NCBI GenBank assembly: GCA_031308135.1
Contig: JAHLJT010008756.1
Location: 101,573,246-101,637,245, forward strand
Direction of reading: 5' to 3'
From: Acheta domesticus
Taxonomy: Eukaryota > Arthropoda > Insecta > Orthoptera > Gryllidae
DNA: 64,000 bases
The notes beneath the pieces were generated by a model. The model was not told where the DNA came from. It searched no databases and worked only from the letters and a program-made list of their open reading frames with translations. The position numbers and the translations under genes were made by a program. This document shows, piece by piece, positions 47,996-58,438 of the stretch. Positions within the stretch are counted from its first letter, which is position 1. Each line of letters starts with the position of its first letter.

Positions 47996-48227
47996 ACTCT
48001 CTGGGCCTCCCTCTACTAAGAGTAATTTTATTGGCAGCGGTATTTGATCTCGGTTGGAGTGCAGTTATAAAAAGACAAGGTTTCAGAAGATTATTCTTAT
48101 AAGCCTTTAAATCTTGTTGAGTATAACGCCAGTTCAGTCTCAGTATTCTGGCGGTTTTTAATGTCCGTTGGTAGAAACTCCGACAGGAGCTCAGCCATCT
48201 ACAAATAGGATCTGCAGATTTTTCTAA

Positions 48228-49043
48228 TCATAATCCTAGGTTCAGCGCTACCCTAGGAACGTGTTGGGCGAGCCGCAGCAATCCCAGTTCCCCATCTCTC
48301 TTAGCCAGGTAGAATAAGCCATCTGTAATACACATATGCAGATGTAAGAACTGTTTGACTGCCACTTTGATTTGACCGTCCGCATTCCTGAGCGTCAACA
48401 TAGATGGCATCAATAAAACTAATTCGTAAAGGTAATGTGGAATTATATAAATATGAAGTAATGCCAACTTCTGAGTGGGCTTTAAATGCGCCTTCTGAAG
48501 CCTCGTCACTGCTTCCATCAAATACGATATGGATACTTTACATGGGAAGCCTTTCCAGATAGAGTAGTTCACTCCCAGGTATGCTAGGGCATGGTCATTC
48601 CTGACCAAAGGAATTCTCTCCCCCAATTTTTCCAGACAGGGGTCCTCAATGAACCAGGATCTTTCAAAGGTAGTAATTTGAAATAATGAACACTCCGAGA
48701 AAGACAATGTCATTCCGAGGGCCCCAAGATATTCTACCACAATATCAACCAAGTATTAGGCTCTTGGGGCATATTTTGTAAACAGCACCAGATCGTCAGC
48801 AAATGCTAACACGGACACACTCCTTTCCAATAGCGTGTAACCTGACATGTTTTCCAATTTCTCAAGCAGGCACTCCATAATGAGATTAAAAAGGAGTGGG
48901 TACAATGGGTCCCCCTGTTTTACTCCTCTACGAATGTCACAGAATGAATGAACGTCACAGACTGCTTCGTGAAGAATTTGAACTTTAGCGAAACAGCCAG
49001 TTTCAAAGAGTTTCTGTCGTGGATTGAACGTGGAGCGCGCCAA
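48228..49043 (-). pseudogene. R2-type reverse transcriptase fragment
   Basis: The frame starting at 49043 contains RRGVKQGDPLYPLLFNLIME, the RT motif 4 region, and AFADDLVLF with the catalytic FADD. One in-frame TAA at 48753-48755 interrupts an otherwise continuous frame that continues with YLGALGMTLSFSEC and YLGVNYSIWKGFPCK (the thumb) and stops at 48228. Only part of the palm is present, so it cannot be active. Confidence 0.8.
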
Positions 49044-49158
49044 ACGCTGGTTCGAGTGACGTCACGTTACTGAACCTGCTGCAAATTCAAATGATGCGTG
49101 TAGAACTCAGCTGTTGCTTGCACCTCGCACGCGCGTCGAGCTCCGTTTGTGTGCGCAG

Positions 49159-49287
49159 TGTACGAGTCTGGCTGGGCGATGAGGAGCTCCTCCGGCGAGC
49201 GGCGCGGACTGCTGCTGCATGCGCAGCGCAGAGATCTGCCGCCGCCCTACCACGCCGTCGTCCACGCCTCCTACCTGCCCTCCTATG
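49159..49287 (+). CDS. Gene B exon 4 (cytoplasmic tail with PPPY motif)
   Basis: A 129-nt GC-rich exon with acceptor ccgtttgtgtgcgcag (AG 49157-49158) and donor gtgagc at 49288. Phase 1 in and out. After the T|TG join (Leu) it encodes YESGWAMRSSSGERRGLLLH then AQRRDLPPPYHAVVHASYLP and SY. ERRGLL parallels gene A's ERRPLL (acidic dileucine pattern), and LPPPYH is a PPxY ligand for WW domains such as those of Nedd4-type ubiquitin ligases, as in VOPP1 and WBP1. The reading frame stays open to the donor, so at least one more exon is needed. It lies about 100 bp past the R2-type fragment. Confidence 0.8.
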
Positions 49288-49299
49288 GTGAGCAAATAA

Positions 49300-49345
49300 G
49301 TAAAAATAAATAGATAAGTAAATAAACAAATAAATTACTTTATTG
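49300..49345. repeat. TAAA-type simple repeat
   Basis: aataagtaaaaataaatagataagtaaataaacaaataaatta-type A-rich repeat immediately after the exon 4 donor. Confidence 0.8.
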
Positions 49346-49354
49346 CTGGCTGCC

Positions 49355-49830
49355 ACTGCAGTGTACCTGACCAGGAGGTCCTAAGGTTCAAATCCCGACA
49401 TTTGCATGATTTTCGACCCTAGCCAGACAGCAGGGTTGTATTCAGCTGCTGTCTGGAGGAGAATTCTAATGGCCTACTGCTCTCATCGGTAGTTTTCTGT
49501 GGTTTCTATGTCTGAGAAAGTTCCCGCAACGATAACCCTAGCAAACGAGCCACAGACCGCGCGCGGTCTTTCCTACCTCTTCCTTGTCCTATCCCTACCC
49601 TTATAGACACACACACAAACACTGCACTACCGCACTAGTCGGGAGCTTAGAGCTTGTCTCAGCTAGGGCGGTGCCACGCTCGTGGGAGACACCTAGATGG
49701 AGAAAACCTCGTAAGTCGGCGCCGGATCTCACCATCCAATGGGGGAGGGAACCGCCACCTACCGCGATATAAGTGTGCACTACACTTATGGGAGTAGTGA
49801 CCTAACCAGCTGACGCGCTCGAAATCATCA
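49355..49830 (+). mobile_element. SINE, plus copy
   Basis: Family of 30624-31132: head with B-box-like ggttcaaatcccgac, body blocks gctgtctggaggagaattct and gctctcatcggtagttttct, and tail blocks cggatctcaccatccaatgg and gctgacgcgctcgaaatcatcaatcaa. Confidence 0.7.
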
Positions 49831-51184
49831 ATCAATTATTGGTGGTGAGGCTCAGACTATTTGGCCTGCCCTTCCACCTGACCATTTTCAAGACTTTAAT
49901 ACAATAATACACAATAAAAAGGAGATAATTCAATTAACATACGTACGCAATTGGGGTAAAGGCTTTCTTAGATATAAACGAGTGAAAACGAGGGAGGATG
50001 GGAACACTGAAAAGGAACACTTACAAGACATTTGTGTTATTGTAATAATTAACTTCAAGTTACAGATGCCTTTAAAATAATCAGAAATATATCTAGTGGT
50101 TACATAGGGATACCGTACGATATTTTACCCAAATATTGTGAAATTACCTGTATGTGGCTCAGTAAGCCTCTTCAGAAGTAGGATAGTGTTGGTCAGGGCG
50201 TCTTAGAAATGGGCGATGCATAGGTATACGTTTCATATTTCTTGTAACTTGGACTCAATGGGATGGCATTACAAGGTATATCCTACGTAAGTTGCAGAAA
50301 ATGGTTCAGGAGGCAAAGAGTAACGTAGTTTTGTACCCAAGAAAATAATTGTTTTAAAATAAAAATTGGTTCTTCGGTCTAGAGTGTGGGAGCTGGAACA
50401 ATAGCATTAGTTGTGTGAGCTGGAGAAGACTTGGGTCTGATAGACCCAGAGTAGCATCGGAGAAACATCTGAAGATTGTAGCAATAGAAGGTTAAAAAAA
50501 TTAAAAATACCCAAAACAATAAAATTCAATTTGAGCTAACTTGAGGTAGCGGGGTCAATGAGATAGGCCATCAAGCAAATTTGCAATATTATCTTAGTAG
50601 GAAATTGCTCATATTTCTCCAAAGCATTAGAATATTCAAGTCCTGCATTTCACGAAATTCATGTGAGGAAATGTTTCGGTATGTCATCCAAGACGTCGTT
50701 CGTTTACGTCATCAAATGAAATATAATTAACTAGTTCTCAAATAGGACCCATGATAAGTAAATATAGTATAACTTCTGAGTTTCAGTTCTACTAATAGCT
50801 TTACGTCTAGATCGCGACCAGAATTTCTTGGAATATTCGGAGTAAATTTCAGTTCTGGGATAAAAAATTTGTTTTCTATTATACTGAATCTTAAAGCAAA
50901 ACCATATGTGGTAAATATCTAACATTTAAAAGGGTACTGATACATTCATACTTACTAATCAGAGAATTCTCAAGAGCAATGAAGAGATGTCAAAATGCAC
51001 GATCGCATAAGCAAGGCTACCCAACAAAAAATGTCGCAAATCCAATTCATTTTTACGAGTTTGCCATTCCTGCTGAAGATGCTAAGAAAACCTTTACAAT
51101 GTCCCTAGCTACCTACGCTAATGAGGTAAAATAATATACCTGAGGAAACCGAATACTCTCCCTCCGTGCCCCAGCTGCCTTTCC
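49831..51184. other. Unassigned tract
   Basis: AT-rich, no gene or known repeat recognised. Confidence 0.4.
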
Positions 51185-51443
51185 CAATTCGCTACCTTAG
51201 AATCAGACTGACGTAACTACAATTTTTGTAATTTTTGTTTACAACCGTTATCAGATCTAGAACTTATTTCTGCATCTTAGGAGCAAAAATCGCCAGTTAT
51301 GTTCGTTTAGAAATTAGCGCTCGACGTATTTACAAAATTATATATCTTATTACAGTGAAAAGCAATGTAAAAGGTGTTATTTGTTTGTTTCCAAACATTT
51401 CGTGAGTGTACTTATGTCAGTCTGATCCTAAGGTAGCGAATTG
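51185..51443. mobile_element. Short MITE with CTAAGGTAGCGAATTG ends
   Basis: A 259-bp unit whose ends are inverted repeats, caattcgctaccttagaatc at the left and, reversed, CAATTCGCTACCTTAGGATC at the right, agreeing at about 34 of 37 positions. A second ctaaggtag lies just outside the right end (51446-51454). No TSD is evident. Confidence 0.65.
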
Positions 51444-51454
51444 CCCTAAGGTAG

Positions 51455-52524
51455 AGACTCTGTTGCAGAGGAATCCAGAGCGATGATGAAAACGCAGCTG
51501 CAGCACGTCTGAGACTGAATTCAGTGGTCTGGGCCTGGATGTAGAGCAGCTCCTCGCGATCTGAACAACGGGAATCAGCTTGCCGCCCTTCGACGGAGCC
51601 CTGCAAGAGGCGGTCGCGCCAGCGAGCAACACCCGACACGATCTCGAGCTGCACTTCGCAACACTTGAGGCTCACACTCAGACTACGCTGGTTAGACAAG
51701 GGATCATGTCCCGGGCGATAACTCGTTACAACTTTGTCGCTAATAACAATGTGTGAATAGATCGAGTATATATAAAATCTAGTTTCAGTTCGATTGAATT
51801 TTTCGCACAATATTTCCTGCTTCTTATTTTTTTTCGCTTTCCTGCTCTTGAAATCTAGTCGATAATTTTAGTAGCAAATTAAATGAAAATTATTAAATAT
51901 AAATTAATTACGAATTTATGTTGAACAGTGGAATGCAAAACAAAGAAGCAAGGATGCCACAAAAATGTTTTCAGTTCACTGGGATTTTTGTAATAAGTGT
52001 TGGTTACACTATGTAACATGATTTGTGTGCTAAATGTTTTTAGAAATTCTTGTAAACGACGGTAAAAAGATGTTTCAAATAAAAAAGATTGTTTTTTGTC
52101 ATCAGGACGAATACATGTATTAAATTGTCACATATTGTTGGTGTTATCTACATTCCTTCCAAAATCGATCCCACAGTCGGGAAGTAATAGTTCAAATAAA
52201 CTAAATGTACCCTACCTCTAAAAGGGTGAAAGTACCGAGACTGGCCTAAGGGCTACCTTGAAAAATATGGAAAGGGACTGGCCGAAAAGGGCCCAAGGGC
52301 TACCAACAAAAAGGGGGTTGGGCAGACGCGGACATCCTCTGTACAATTAAGTACTCCGCAGGGTATGACCCCGCAGGGAACCTCAATAAAAATGTTTCCT
52401 TCGGTGTCACAGGATGGATCCATCTCGTGGACGTATATTTGGAATGAATAGAATGTACGATGAGCGGGAAGGGAGTGGTGAATACTTCGGAACGTTTAGT
52501 GATTTAAATCTTACGACGGGGAAG
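51455..52524. other. Unassigned tract
   Basis: The GC-richer part (51470-51720) has a 132-codon minus frame without recognisable motifs. A compact direct repeat (gactggcctaagggctacc and gactggccgaaaagggcccaagggctacc) lies at 52240-52300. No gene supported. Confidence 0.4.
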
Positions 52525-53065
52525 CAATGTCTGATCAACTGATGTCACTGCAGAACCTCTGACCGGGAGATCATGGGAATCGAATCTCGACGGTAGCGAG
52601 ATTTTCGACGCTAGCTAGAGAGCTAGGTCGAGTTCAGCCGCTGTCTGGAGGAGAATTCTAGCGGCCGGTTGCTCTGATCGACAGTTTTCCGTGGCTTCAC
52701 CGATCAATACCAGGCAAATGCCGGAGCAGTACCTTAACAAAATGGTCATGGACCGCGGGCGTTCTTTCCTTTTCTCTCCTTGTCCTATCCTCGGCCCCTT
52801 ACTTACACATACTAACACTTATATGCACTACTGTGTCGGGAGACCAGTCGGCAGCTTACGGCTTGTCCTGGTTGGGACGGTGCCACGCTGGTGGAAGATT
52901 CCTGGTTGGGGAAAACACCGCTAGCCGACACGTAGTTGATGCCAGATCTCACCATTCATCGGGGGAAGATCACCGCCATCTCCCGACGAAAATATGCACT
53001 TCGCTTACGGGATTAATGAACTTGGCCTTTGACATGCCCGGAAACACGAAATAATCAATCAACCG
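52525..53065 (+). mobile_element. SINE, plus copy
   Basis: Longest plus-strand copy of the 30624-31132 family: head gatcaactgatgtcactgcag, B-box-like gggaatcgaatctcgacggt, body gctgtctggaggagaattct and gctctgatcgacagttttcc, tail gccagatctcaccattcatc, catcaccgccatctcccgac-type blocks and ggaaacacgaaataatcaat. Confidence 0.75.
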
Positions 53066-53125
53066 GCCGGGTCGGTAACCATGGGGAATGCTAGCGGGAA
53101 GATGGAGCTGGTGGCAAGAGATAAC

Positions 53126-53670
53126 TGTTGAATTCAAAGACGAAAGATCCAGGAACAGTTTTCTTTTATTTTCACAATATAGTTACAAGAATCTCGAATC
53201 CGGGTACAATGCCTCAGTGCCGTATAACCAAGAGAGAGAGAGCCGAAGTCTTTGCCTGGTCGCCAATCGCCAGTAGAAGTTCCAATAATGCCGGGATCAC
53301 CAAGTATCCTCCAGAGATGTCCGTTGTCGAAGCCCAAGTCGCCGTCACCAGTATCTTCGTTGCCAATACGCTGTTCACACCGCTGCCGACCAGTACCTCG
53401 TAGCTCGCTCTCTCACAACTCTGCCTCGGGGCCGGGCCGGCGCCGCTTTATAGCCCGCCAGCAGCTGCCGCTCGCTGGCTAGCCCTGCCGTAGGGGCAGC
53501 GGCGAGTCTTGGCGCGCCTGCTCACCCGTGACGGCCGCGCGCGCTCCACCCGGGCCAGCCCGCCACCGCTGTCTGCTGCTTCGATCGACGGCGTCTCTGA
53601 CGCGGTGATGCGGCAGGGCGGCGGGACTTTCAACCGCGCGCGGGCGGTCACAGCAATATCCACTCCAACA
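53126..53670 (-). mobile_element. LTR-like block (possible solo LTR)
   Basis: Read on the minus strand it begins TGTTGGAGTGG and ends GAATTCAACA, so it has TG...CA ends with 5-bp inverted termini. A GC-rich region with TATAAAG (53446-53452) is followed by AATAAA (53165-53170) near the 3' end, the promoter-then-polyA order of an LTR. No TSD is visible and no internal retroviral-type genes adjoin it. Confidence 0.45.
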
Positions 53671-53775
53671 TGCTTGCGAGGGAGATTCGCAGGCTCGTGG
53701 TTGCCACAGTCGTGGAGTCAGGCGGGTCGCGGCGCATCGCCGTTTCAGACCGCGAATCCGAGTTGCAGGTCGCAC

Positions 53776-54150
53776 CAGGGCCTTTCAGCTCCCATATAAG
53801 GTGGTGGAGACCATTATAGTAGCGTGCTCTCCTGCATTACCTTCTAACAGGAACTAAAATACGAACTGCTGCCGACGATACTTCAAACGTGCCTGGCTGC
53901 TGCATAGGTTTGCGAGAGGCAGGCGCGTCATATTACAGAAGATAGCGTCGATGTTCACCCTTTCTTCAGCGGTTTCTTATATTATGAATAATTGAACATT
54001 TATGACACTTTTCTCATTTCTCACAAATTAGCCAATTTTTGTGTGCGGAAGTTGGCAAGTATAACCTGCAGCTGTACCCGGCGACACTAGCGCCTCCTAC
54101 AGTAGCACCCTCAAGCTTTTCCGGTTTTGATGGAGAGTTATAAGGCCCTG
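53776..54150. mobile_element. hAT-like MITE, copy 2
   Basis: Same family as 1520-1908, direct orientation. Ends cagggcctttcagctcccat and, reversed, CAGGGCCTTATAACTCTCCA. Flanked by ggtcgcac (53768-53775) and ggtcatac (54151-54158), 6/8 identical. Confidence 0.75.
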
Positions 54151-54158
54151 GGTCATAC

Positions 54159-55421
54159 GAGTCATCTCTGTACTCTGTATCCTGGACGGGGTGGCCGTTA
54201 AAATGCGAACGAGATATCCGAGAAGGCAGACGCTGTGTATGACCAGAAGAGGCACCTATGCCCACTTGCGCCGTTCCACCGTTCAGAAAATATCGGGTAC
54301 ATTAATAGTAGTAGTAATGCATAGATCGCATGCGATGCTTAGCGATCCAACAAGAGGATATTCAAAGCAGCGGATGCCATCCTCTTTTCCGTCCAAGGCT
54401 TCTTTGGTAGCCTATCTCCGACGTGGGTCTGGGGACCTTTCGAGCAGGCGCGCCTTGCGGGCGGTCTCCAGATACGCCTGGGGTGTGACTCACTTTCTCC
54501 ACCATGTGTCGGCCTCCGTTAACTATATCCGAACTATATATTTGCGAGAAAGTGAGATTTCGTTAAGGCGGGATATTGTCGGAGGAATTTAATTCTGACG
54601 AGCATCAGCCAAAGTTCTTTTATATGCTACAAAAGTGACATGGTTACTGCTGATTTTCCTCCCTTCGGAAATCCACGTACCTCGGCTGGGATCGAATCTG
54701 TGCACCGGGGATTCAGCGGCCAGTTAGCTAACCCCTCACCCACCGAGGTGCGCCAACACTAATACGAGCTAGGAATTGTAATCGCTAAATTGGCGACCAT
54801 AAATTTGTTGTGACTGGGCTAATATGTTTCATAGTTTTTTCTGACGTGATTTTTTACATGAAATAATAAATATTGAGTGTCCCACCAAGTGCCGGTCACC
54901 CACACAACTTCTTCACTATACGATCTTCACGGTAACTTCACGAATAATGCGGAATCATAGGGCAAGTAATATGCCGTAGATATATTGTTTGTAATATTTT
55001 TAATGTTCGTGAAATTTGATCTTTTTTAATTTTTTAACTAAAACTATATTTTTCTCGCTAGAATTGGATAGATTGTAAAACGGGGAATACAATGATAATA
55101 TTTTGATAGTAATTTGAATATAAAATTTTACTTTGTGGCATGATTTGAAATTAAAGGGATTATATTTTCTTTACTAGCCCTTGTAATTGTCGCCTTTGGG
55201 GAAGGTGACCTTTGCGACGTCGAGACTGTAACGGGGAAAGGGAAGATTGAGAGGGGTGGCAGTGAACGAAAGAGGCGGAACTACAACAACCTATGGTAAT
55301 GATACAAATATCAAGATTAAGGCTCAGTATGACAGATTTTGGAAGACAAATTGCTGAAACTACTTTCTCACCACTCTGAAAATTTAATCATGGAATGGTT
55401 CGAAAGTTATGAATAAGAATG
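54159..55421. other. Unassigned tract with a SINE head
   Basis: A minus-strand tRNA-like SINE head occupies about 54655-54760 (reversed: TGGGTGAGGGGTTAGCTAAC as A-box region, CAGATTCGATCCCAGC as B box). A weak exon-like frame at 54236-54330 lacks a pyrimidine tract. Otherwise nothing recognised. Confidence 0.45.
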
Positions 55422-56157
55422 CAGTCGGACCTCCATATATCGAATCTGATGGTTCCTTCAATAATATTCGATATATAGATTTCGAACTTCGAAAATTTAC
55501 GATCTCCTACAGGTTCAAGATTTTTGAAATTTTTATCGCGGTTTTCCATTTCAGTCGAAACTGGACTAGTCGGTATTCCATACTTCTGAGCCACTTGCGC
55601 TTTTTTTTCCACACCACTGGCCACATCTTTAATCATGTTATCTTTTTCTGCAACATTAAGAGCTTTTCGTTTCGACATTTCGGACACGCTTCTTAAGCGC
55701 CTTACAGCAAATCGAACTTGCACTGACAAACTGACATTTTAGAGCAGGGCCATTAGACGAAGAGGCACGCGATTGACCTTTAGATCGCTTTGGCGTACGC
55801 AATCCCACGATTGACAAGTTCCTTCGGAGAGAGAAAGGAGTGAGCTATCTGGGAGCTGGGACCTGGTCGGAGGAAAACGTCTTGGTGCTTTATAAATATT
55901 AATTAAATTATGCAAACGTCCAGAAGGAAGCTTTATTTTCCGCAGTAGTAATTTTCACCTTCCATATTAAACAATACTAGTTTTTAGAAATACAATTTAT
56001 GATATGCACTGTACAGTTTTATTTCCTAGAAAAAACAGTCAAGTGAGAAAATTAGTTGGATATGTAGAAATTATTTTCGACATATAGAAACATTATTAAA
56101 CGGAATATTCAAGAACCCAAAAATAATTCGAGAATTTCGGTATATAGAGGTCCAATG
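55422..56157 (-). mobile_element. Tigger-type element with N-terminal transposase remnant
   Basis: Inverted ends CAGTCGGACCTCCATATATC and, reversed, CATTGGACCTCTATATACCG, typical of Tigger; TA follows the right end, tg precedes the left. On the minus strand from 55675 a frame reads MSKRKALNVAEKDNMIKDVA and continues KAQVAQKYGIP, the CENP-B-like helix-turn-helix N-terminus. The DDE domain is absent, so it is an internally deleted derivative of 736 bp. Confidence 0.82.
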
Positions 56158-56164
56158 TATATTA

Positions 56165-57310
56165 CCAGCGCTCTGTATACGAACTCTTTTTCAAGGAAAT
56201 TTTTTTGAGATTTCGAAAAACTTCACTAGAAGTCGTTTGAAGCACTTTAACTCACAAATACAATAGTGTTTACAAATTGATGGAAATGTCCCTATTAACG
56301 GCGTGAGAGATCTTTCAAAAAATTACATTTGTGTGAGTCTAAAAAAAATACCCCAAAAGAAACTTTATATCATATTAATGAGTGCAATTAGCACTATCCG
56401 TTCGAAAAGTTTGAAGAAAAAATTAGAGCCATTTATGAGAAAATGACGATTGAGCGTTTCTGAAAATACGAAATTTTTAGTTAGTTTTAACAGAAAACGG
56501 TTGCGTTTTTGAGAAACTTTATTTGAGATTATTTAAAGCACAAGTACCCCTAAATATGTGAAAAAATGCTGATAATGTAAATATTAACGTGACAGATAAG
56601 AAAAAATAATTTTTTTGTAATTTTTGAAAAAACAAAAGAATTGAGCAATATGGCATTTGTGTCAATTCATTGAGTACGTTTAGCACTCTCCCTACCAAAA
56701 GTTTAAAGAAAAAATTTGGAACCATTTTTGAGAAAATCTTGTTTTTGTTATTTTTTAAATTGCCAATATTTAACGCAATGTTGCGCGAAAATTAAAAAAT
56801 AAAAAAATCGAAAAATAAAAAATCAATTTTCAAAAAATGTACCTGACCTTAATGAAAGACCTCACTTTGGAGAACAATTTTTTTTTTGAAGGAAGAATCT
56901 CTATCTTCAATTTTATAGTTGTAGGAACACGCCGAAAAAAATTAAACCTTTTGCAATTTTCGAAAATTTTGATTTAACCGTGAAAATCGGACCTACGCCA
57001 CCTTAATAAGTGTATTATACTCTCTTCTTACAAAAAAAATTGCAAGAAGGATCGGGGAACAAGTTCGTGGAACTAGATCGACCGGGGAATATTTATTATG
57101 GCAGGAATCGTAATTTTGGTTTAGGAGCTAGTGTTGTTCACAGACTGACGGACGGACGTTTTGAAAAAACATTTTCGATATCAGGGGACCCCAAAAAGTG
57201 CATTTCCGTTAAAATCTCGAAATCGATTTTCCGCAGCATTACATTACTTACCATATACTACGTATATTACTTAATTACGTAAATACGTACGTATATCGGA
57301 AAGTAAAAAA
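56165..57310 (+). repeat. 1.5-kb repeat family, plus copy truncated at left
   Basis: Internal units about 300 bp apart at 56425 (attagagccatttatgagaa), 56715 (atttggaaccatttttgaga) and, degraded, near 57040; the gacggacggacg microsatellite at 57148 and the terminus ttacgtaaatacgtacgtat at 57275-57295. The left end is lost at the Tigger insertion. Confidence 0.75.
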
Positions 57311-57344
57311 TGGCACGATTATATTTTCTCGCTACCGCTTACGC

Positions 57345-58180
57345 AGTATAGACAGTACTGTAATGTTGCGGGAAAAAACGGCAAATTTTCCACGGAAAAA
57401 CTTTTGTCGGTAACAAAAAAAAAAAAAAAGAAAAAATCTTGAGCTCATGTATAGTAAATTACTTCCTCTTCCACGTTGTGTAGTTAGAATCCATGGAGTC
57501 GTAGGCTTCCGCGGCCGGAGTCATGTGGATGATCTTGGCGGATGTCCGGGTGACGCCGCGTCGAAGGCTGTGTTGCCGACGCTTCGACCATCTTATCGTG
57601 GTCTTCCTCAGGGCTGGAATGCCACAAGGCCTCATTCCAAGATCATCCAGTTAGAATCCATGTTTTGTGGGTACGTGGTACCGAAAAATCGATTGACCGC
57701 AAAACGTCTATCCGCCTGTGCACAGCGCTAGCGGTTAAGCCTTAAGCAGATTTTCTCAAAAACTGATATTCCCTGGCTTATGTCACGGCCTCTTGAATTT
57801 GAAACCGATATTTTATTTTGGAGGGTACTTTACATGAAGCCTCTGGGAGATTTTCAAAATAAAAAAGATGACACCAAAATGTTTCAATGCATTTTGACCT
57901 CGGATAGCGTAAAGGACGCTTAAGAGGACGGTACAAGCCTCAAATTCTTTAAAATCTCCGAATTTTCGAAAATTCCAAATATTCAAAAATTGTTTGGCGT
58001 CTTCATATATGAAGATTTTTTTTTTGTTATTGAAATGTGTTTTTCGGAAATAGATCTTAAAATTAGATCATGATCAAAATGTAAGTATTTTTTTCCGTAA
58101 TTTTGGTCAAACTTCTGCAATTTGAATTTTAAACGTTTATTTTCCCAAAAACGGATCCAAATTTTTTCTTTAATTTTTTT
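57345..58180 (-). repeat. 1.5-kb repeat family, divergent minus copy
   Basis: Starts with a degraded terminus (acgcagtatagacagtactgtaatgttgcggg), continues after the 57496-57648 insertion with ttttgtgggtacgtggtacc, gaaaaatcgattgaccgcaa and two internal units (near 57900 and 58140). Second subfamily. Confidence 0.6.
57496..57648 (+). mobile_element. 153-bp insertion with 14-bp TSD
   Basis: Flanked by identical agttagaatccatg (57482-57495 and 57649-57662). The insert begins gagtcgtaggcttccgcggc and contains gatcttggcggatgtccggg, ttgccgacgcttcgaccatc and ttatcgtggtcttcctcagg, the same blocks as the palindrome at 27597-27916. Long variable TSD suggests target-primed integration, as for SINEs. 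Confidence 0.78.
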
Positions 58181-58368
58181 AAGTGTGTGGCAGAAAACTG
58201 TGAGGAAAGTGGTGCTGGTCCCATTTTCGACGCACTCTGTATTTTCGAAAATTGGAAACAAATTCGAAATGGTCAATTCGAATTTCCTGCGCTTTGTTTC
58301 ACGCTTTGTGAAAGTGGCAAAACGGCGGCCGGAAAAATCGATTTTTGTGACTGTTGCCTGTCAGGCTT

Positions 58369-58438
58369 GCTGCCCCATTTACAGTCATGCAGAAGAGTAA
58401 GTCCGACGGCCTGAACCACGCCACAAATTTAGACATTA
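58369..58438 (+). CDS. Candidate gene B terminal exon
   Basis: A good acceptor (cttgctgccccatttacag) is followed in the required phase 1 by V then MQKSKSDGLNHATNLDINLF, I and a stop. It would close gene B with a 22-residue tail. There is no homology support and any phase-1 acceptor followed by a stop would qualify, so it is a candidate only. Confidence 0.2.

Larger units (their letters stand above)
47440..49057 (-). mobile_element. R2-type non-LTR retrotransposon, 5'-truncated
   Basis: Three regions in the order expected of an R2-clade ORF on the minus strand: reverse transcriptase palm and thumb (49043-48228), the C-terminal zinc segment (47995-47774) and a restriction-like endonuclease (47811-47551). 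After the endonuclease a LGITSRGDLL remnant is recognisable. The 5' half (N-terminal fingers, early RT motifs) is missing. The flanks are not 28S rDNA, so this is either a non-rDNA member of the clade or a dispersed dead copy. Confidence 0.82.

Noticed and set aside
51412..51445. 23S/mitochondrial large rRNA fragment
   Set aside because: Only about 19 bases match and they recur inverted at 51185, so they are element ends rather than an rRNA insert.
53479..53799. Overlapping GC-rich frames on both strands
   Set aside because: They lie in the CpG-rich part of an LTR-like block and are open on both strands because of base composition.
54236..54330. Alternative gene B last exon (DAVYDQKRHLCPLAPFHRSE...)
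   Set aside because: It is in the right phase and ends in a stop, but the AG has no pyrimidine tract and there is no homology support.
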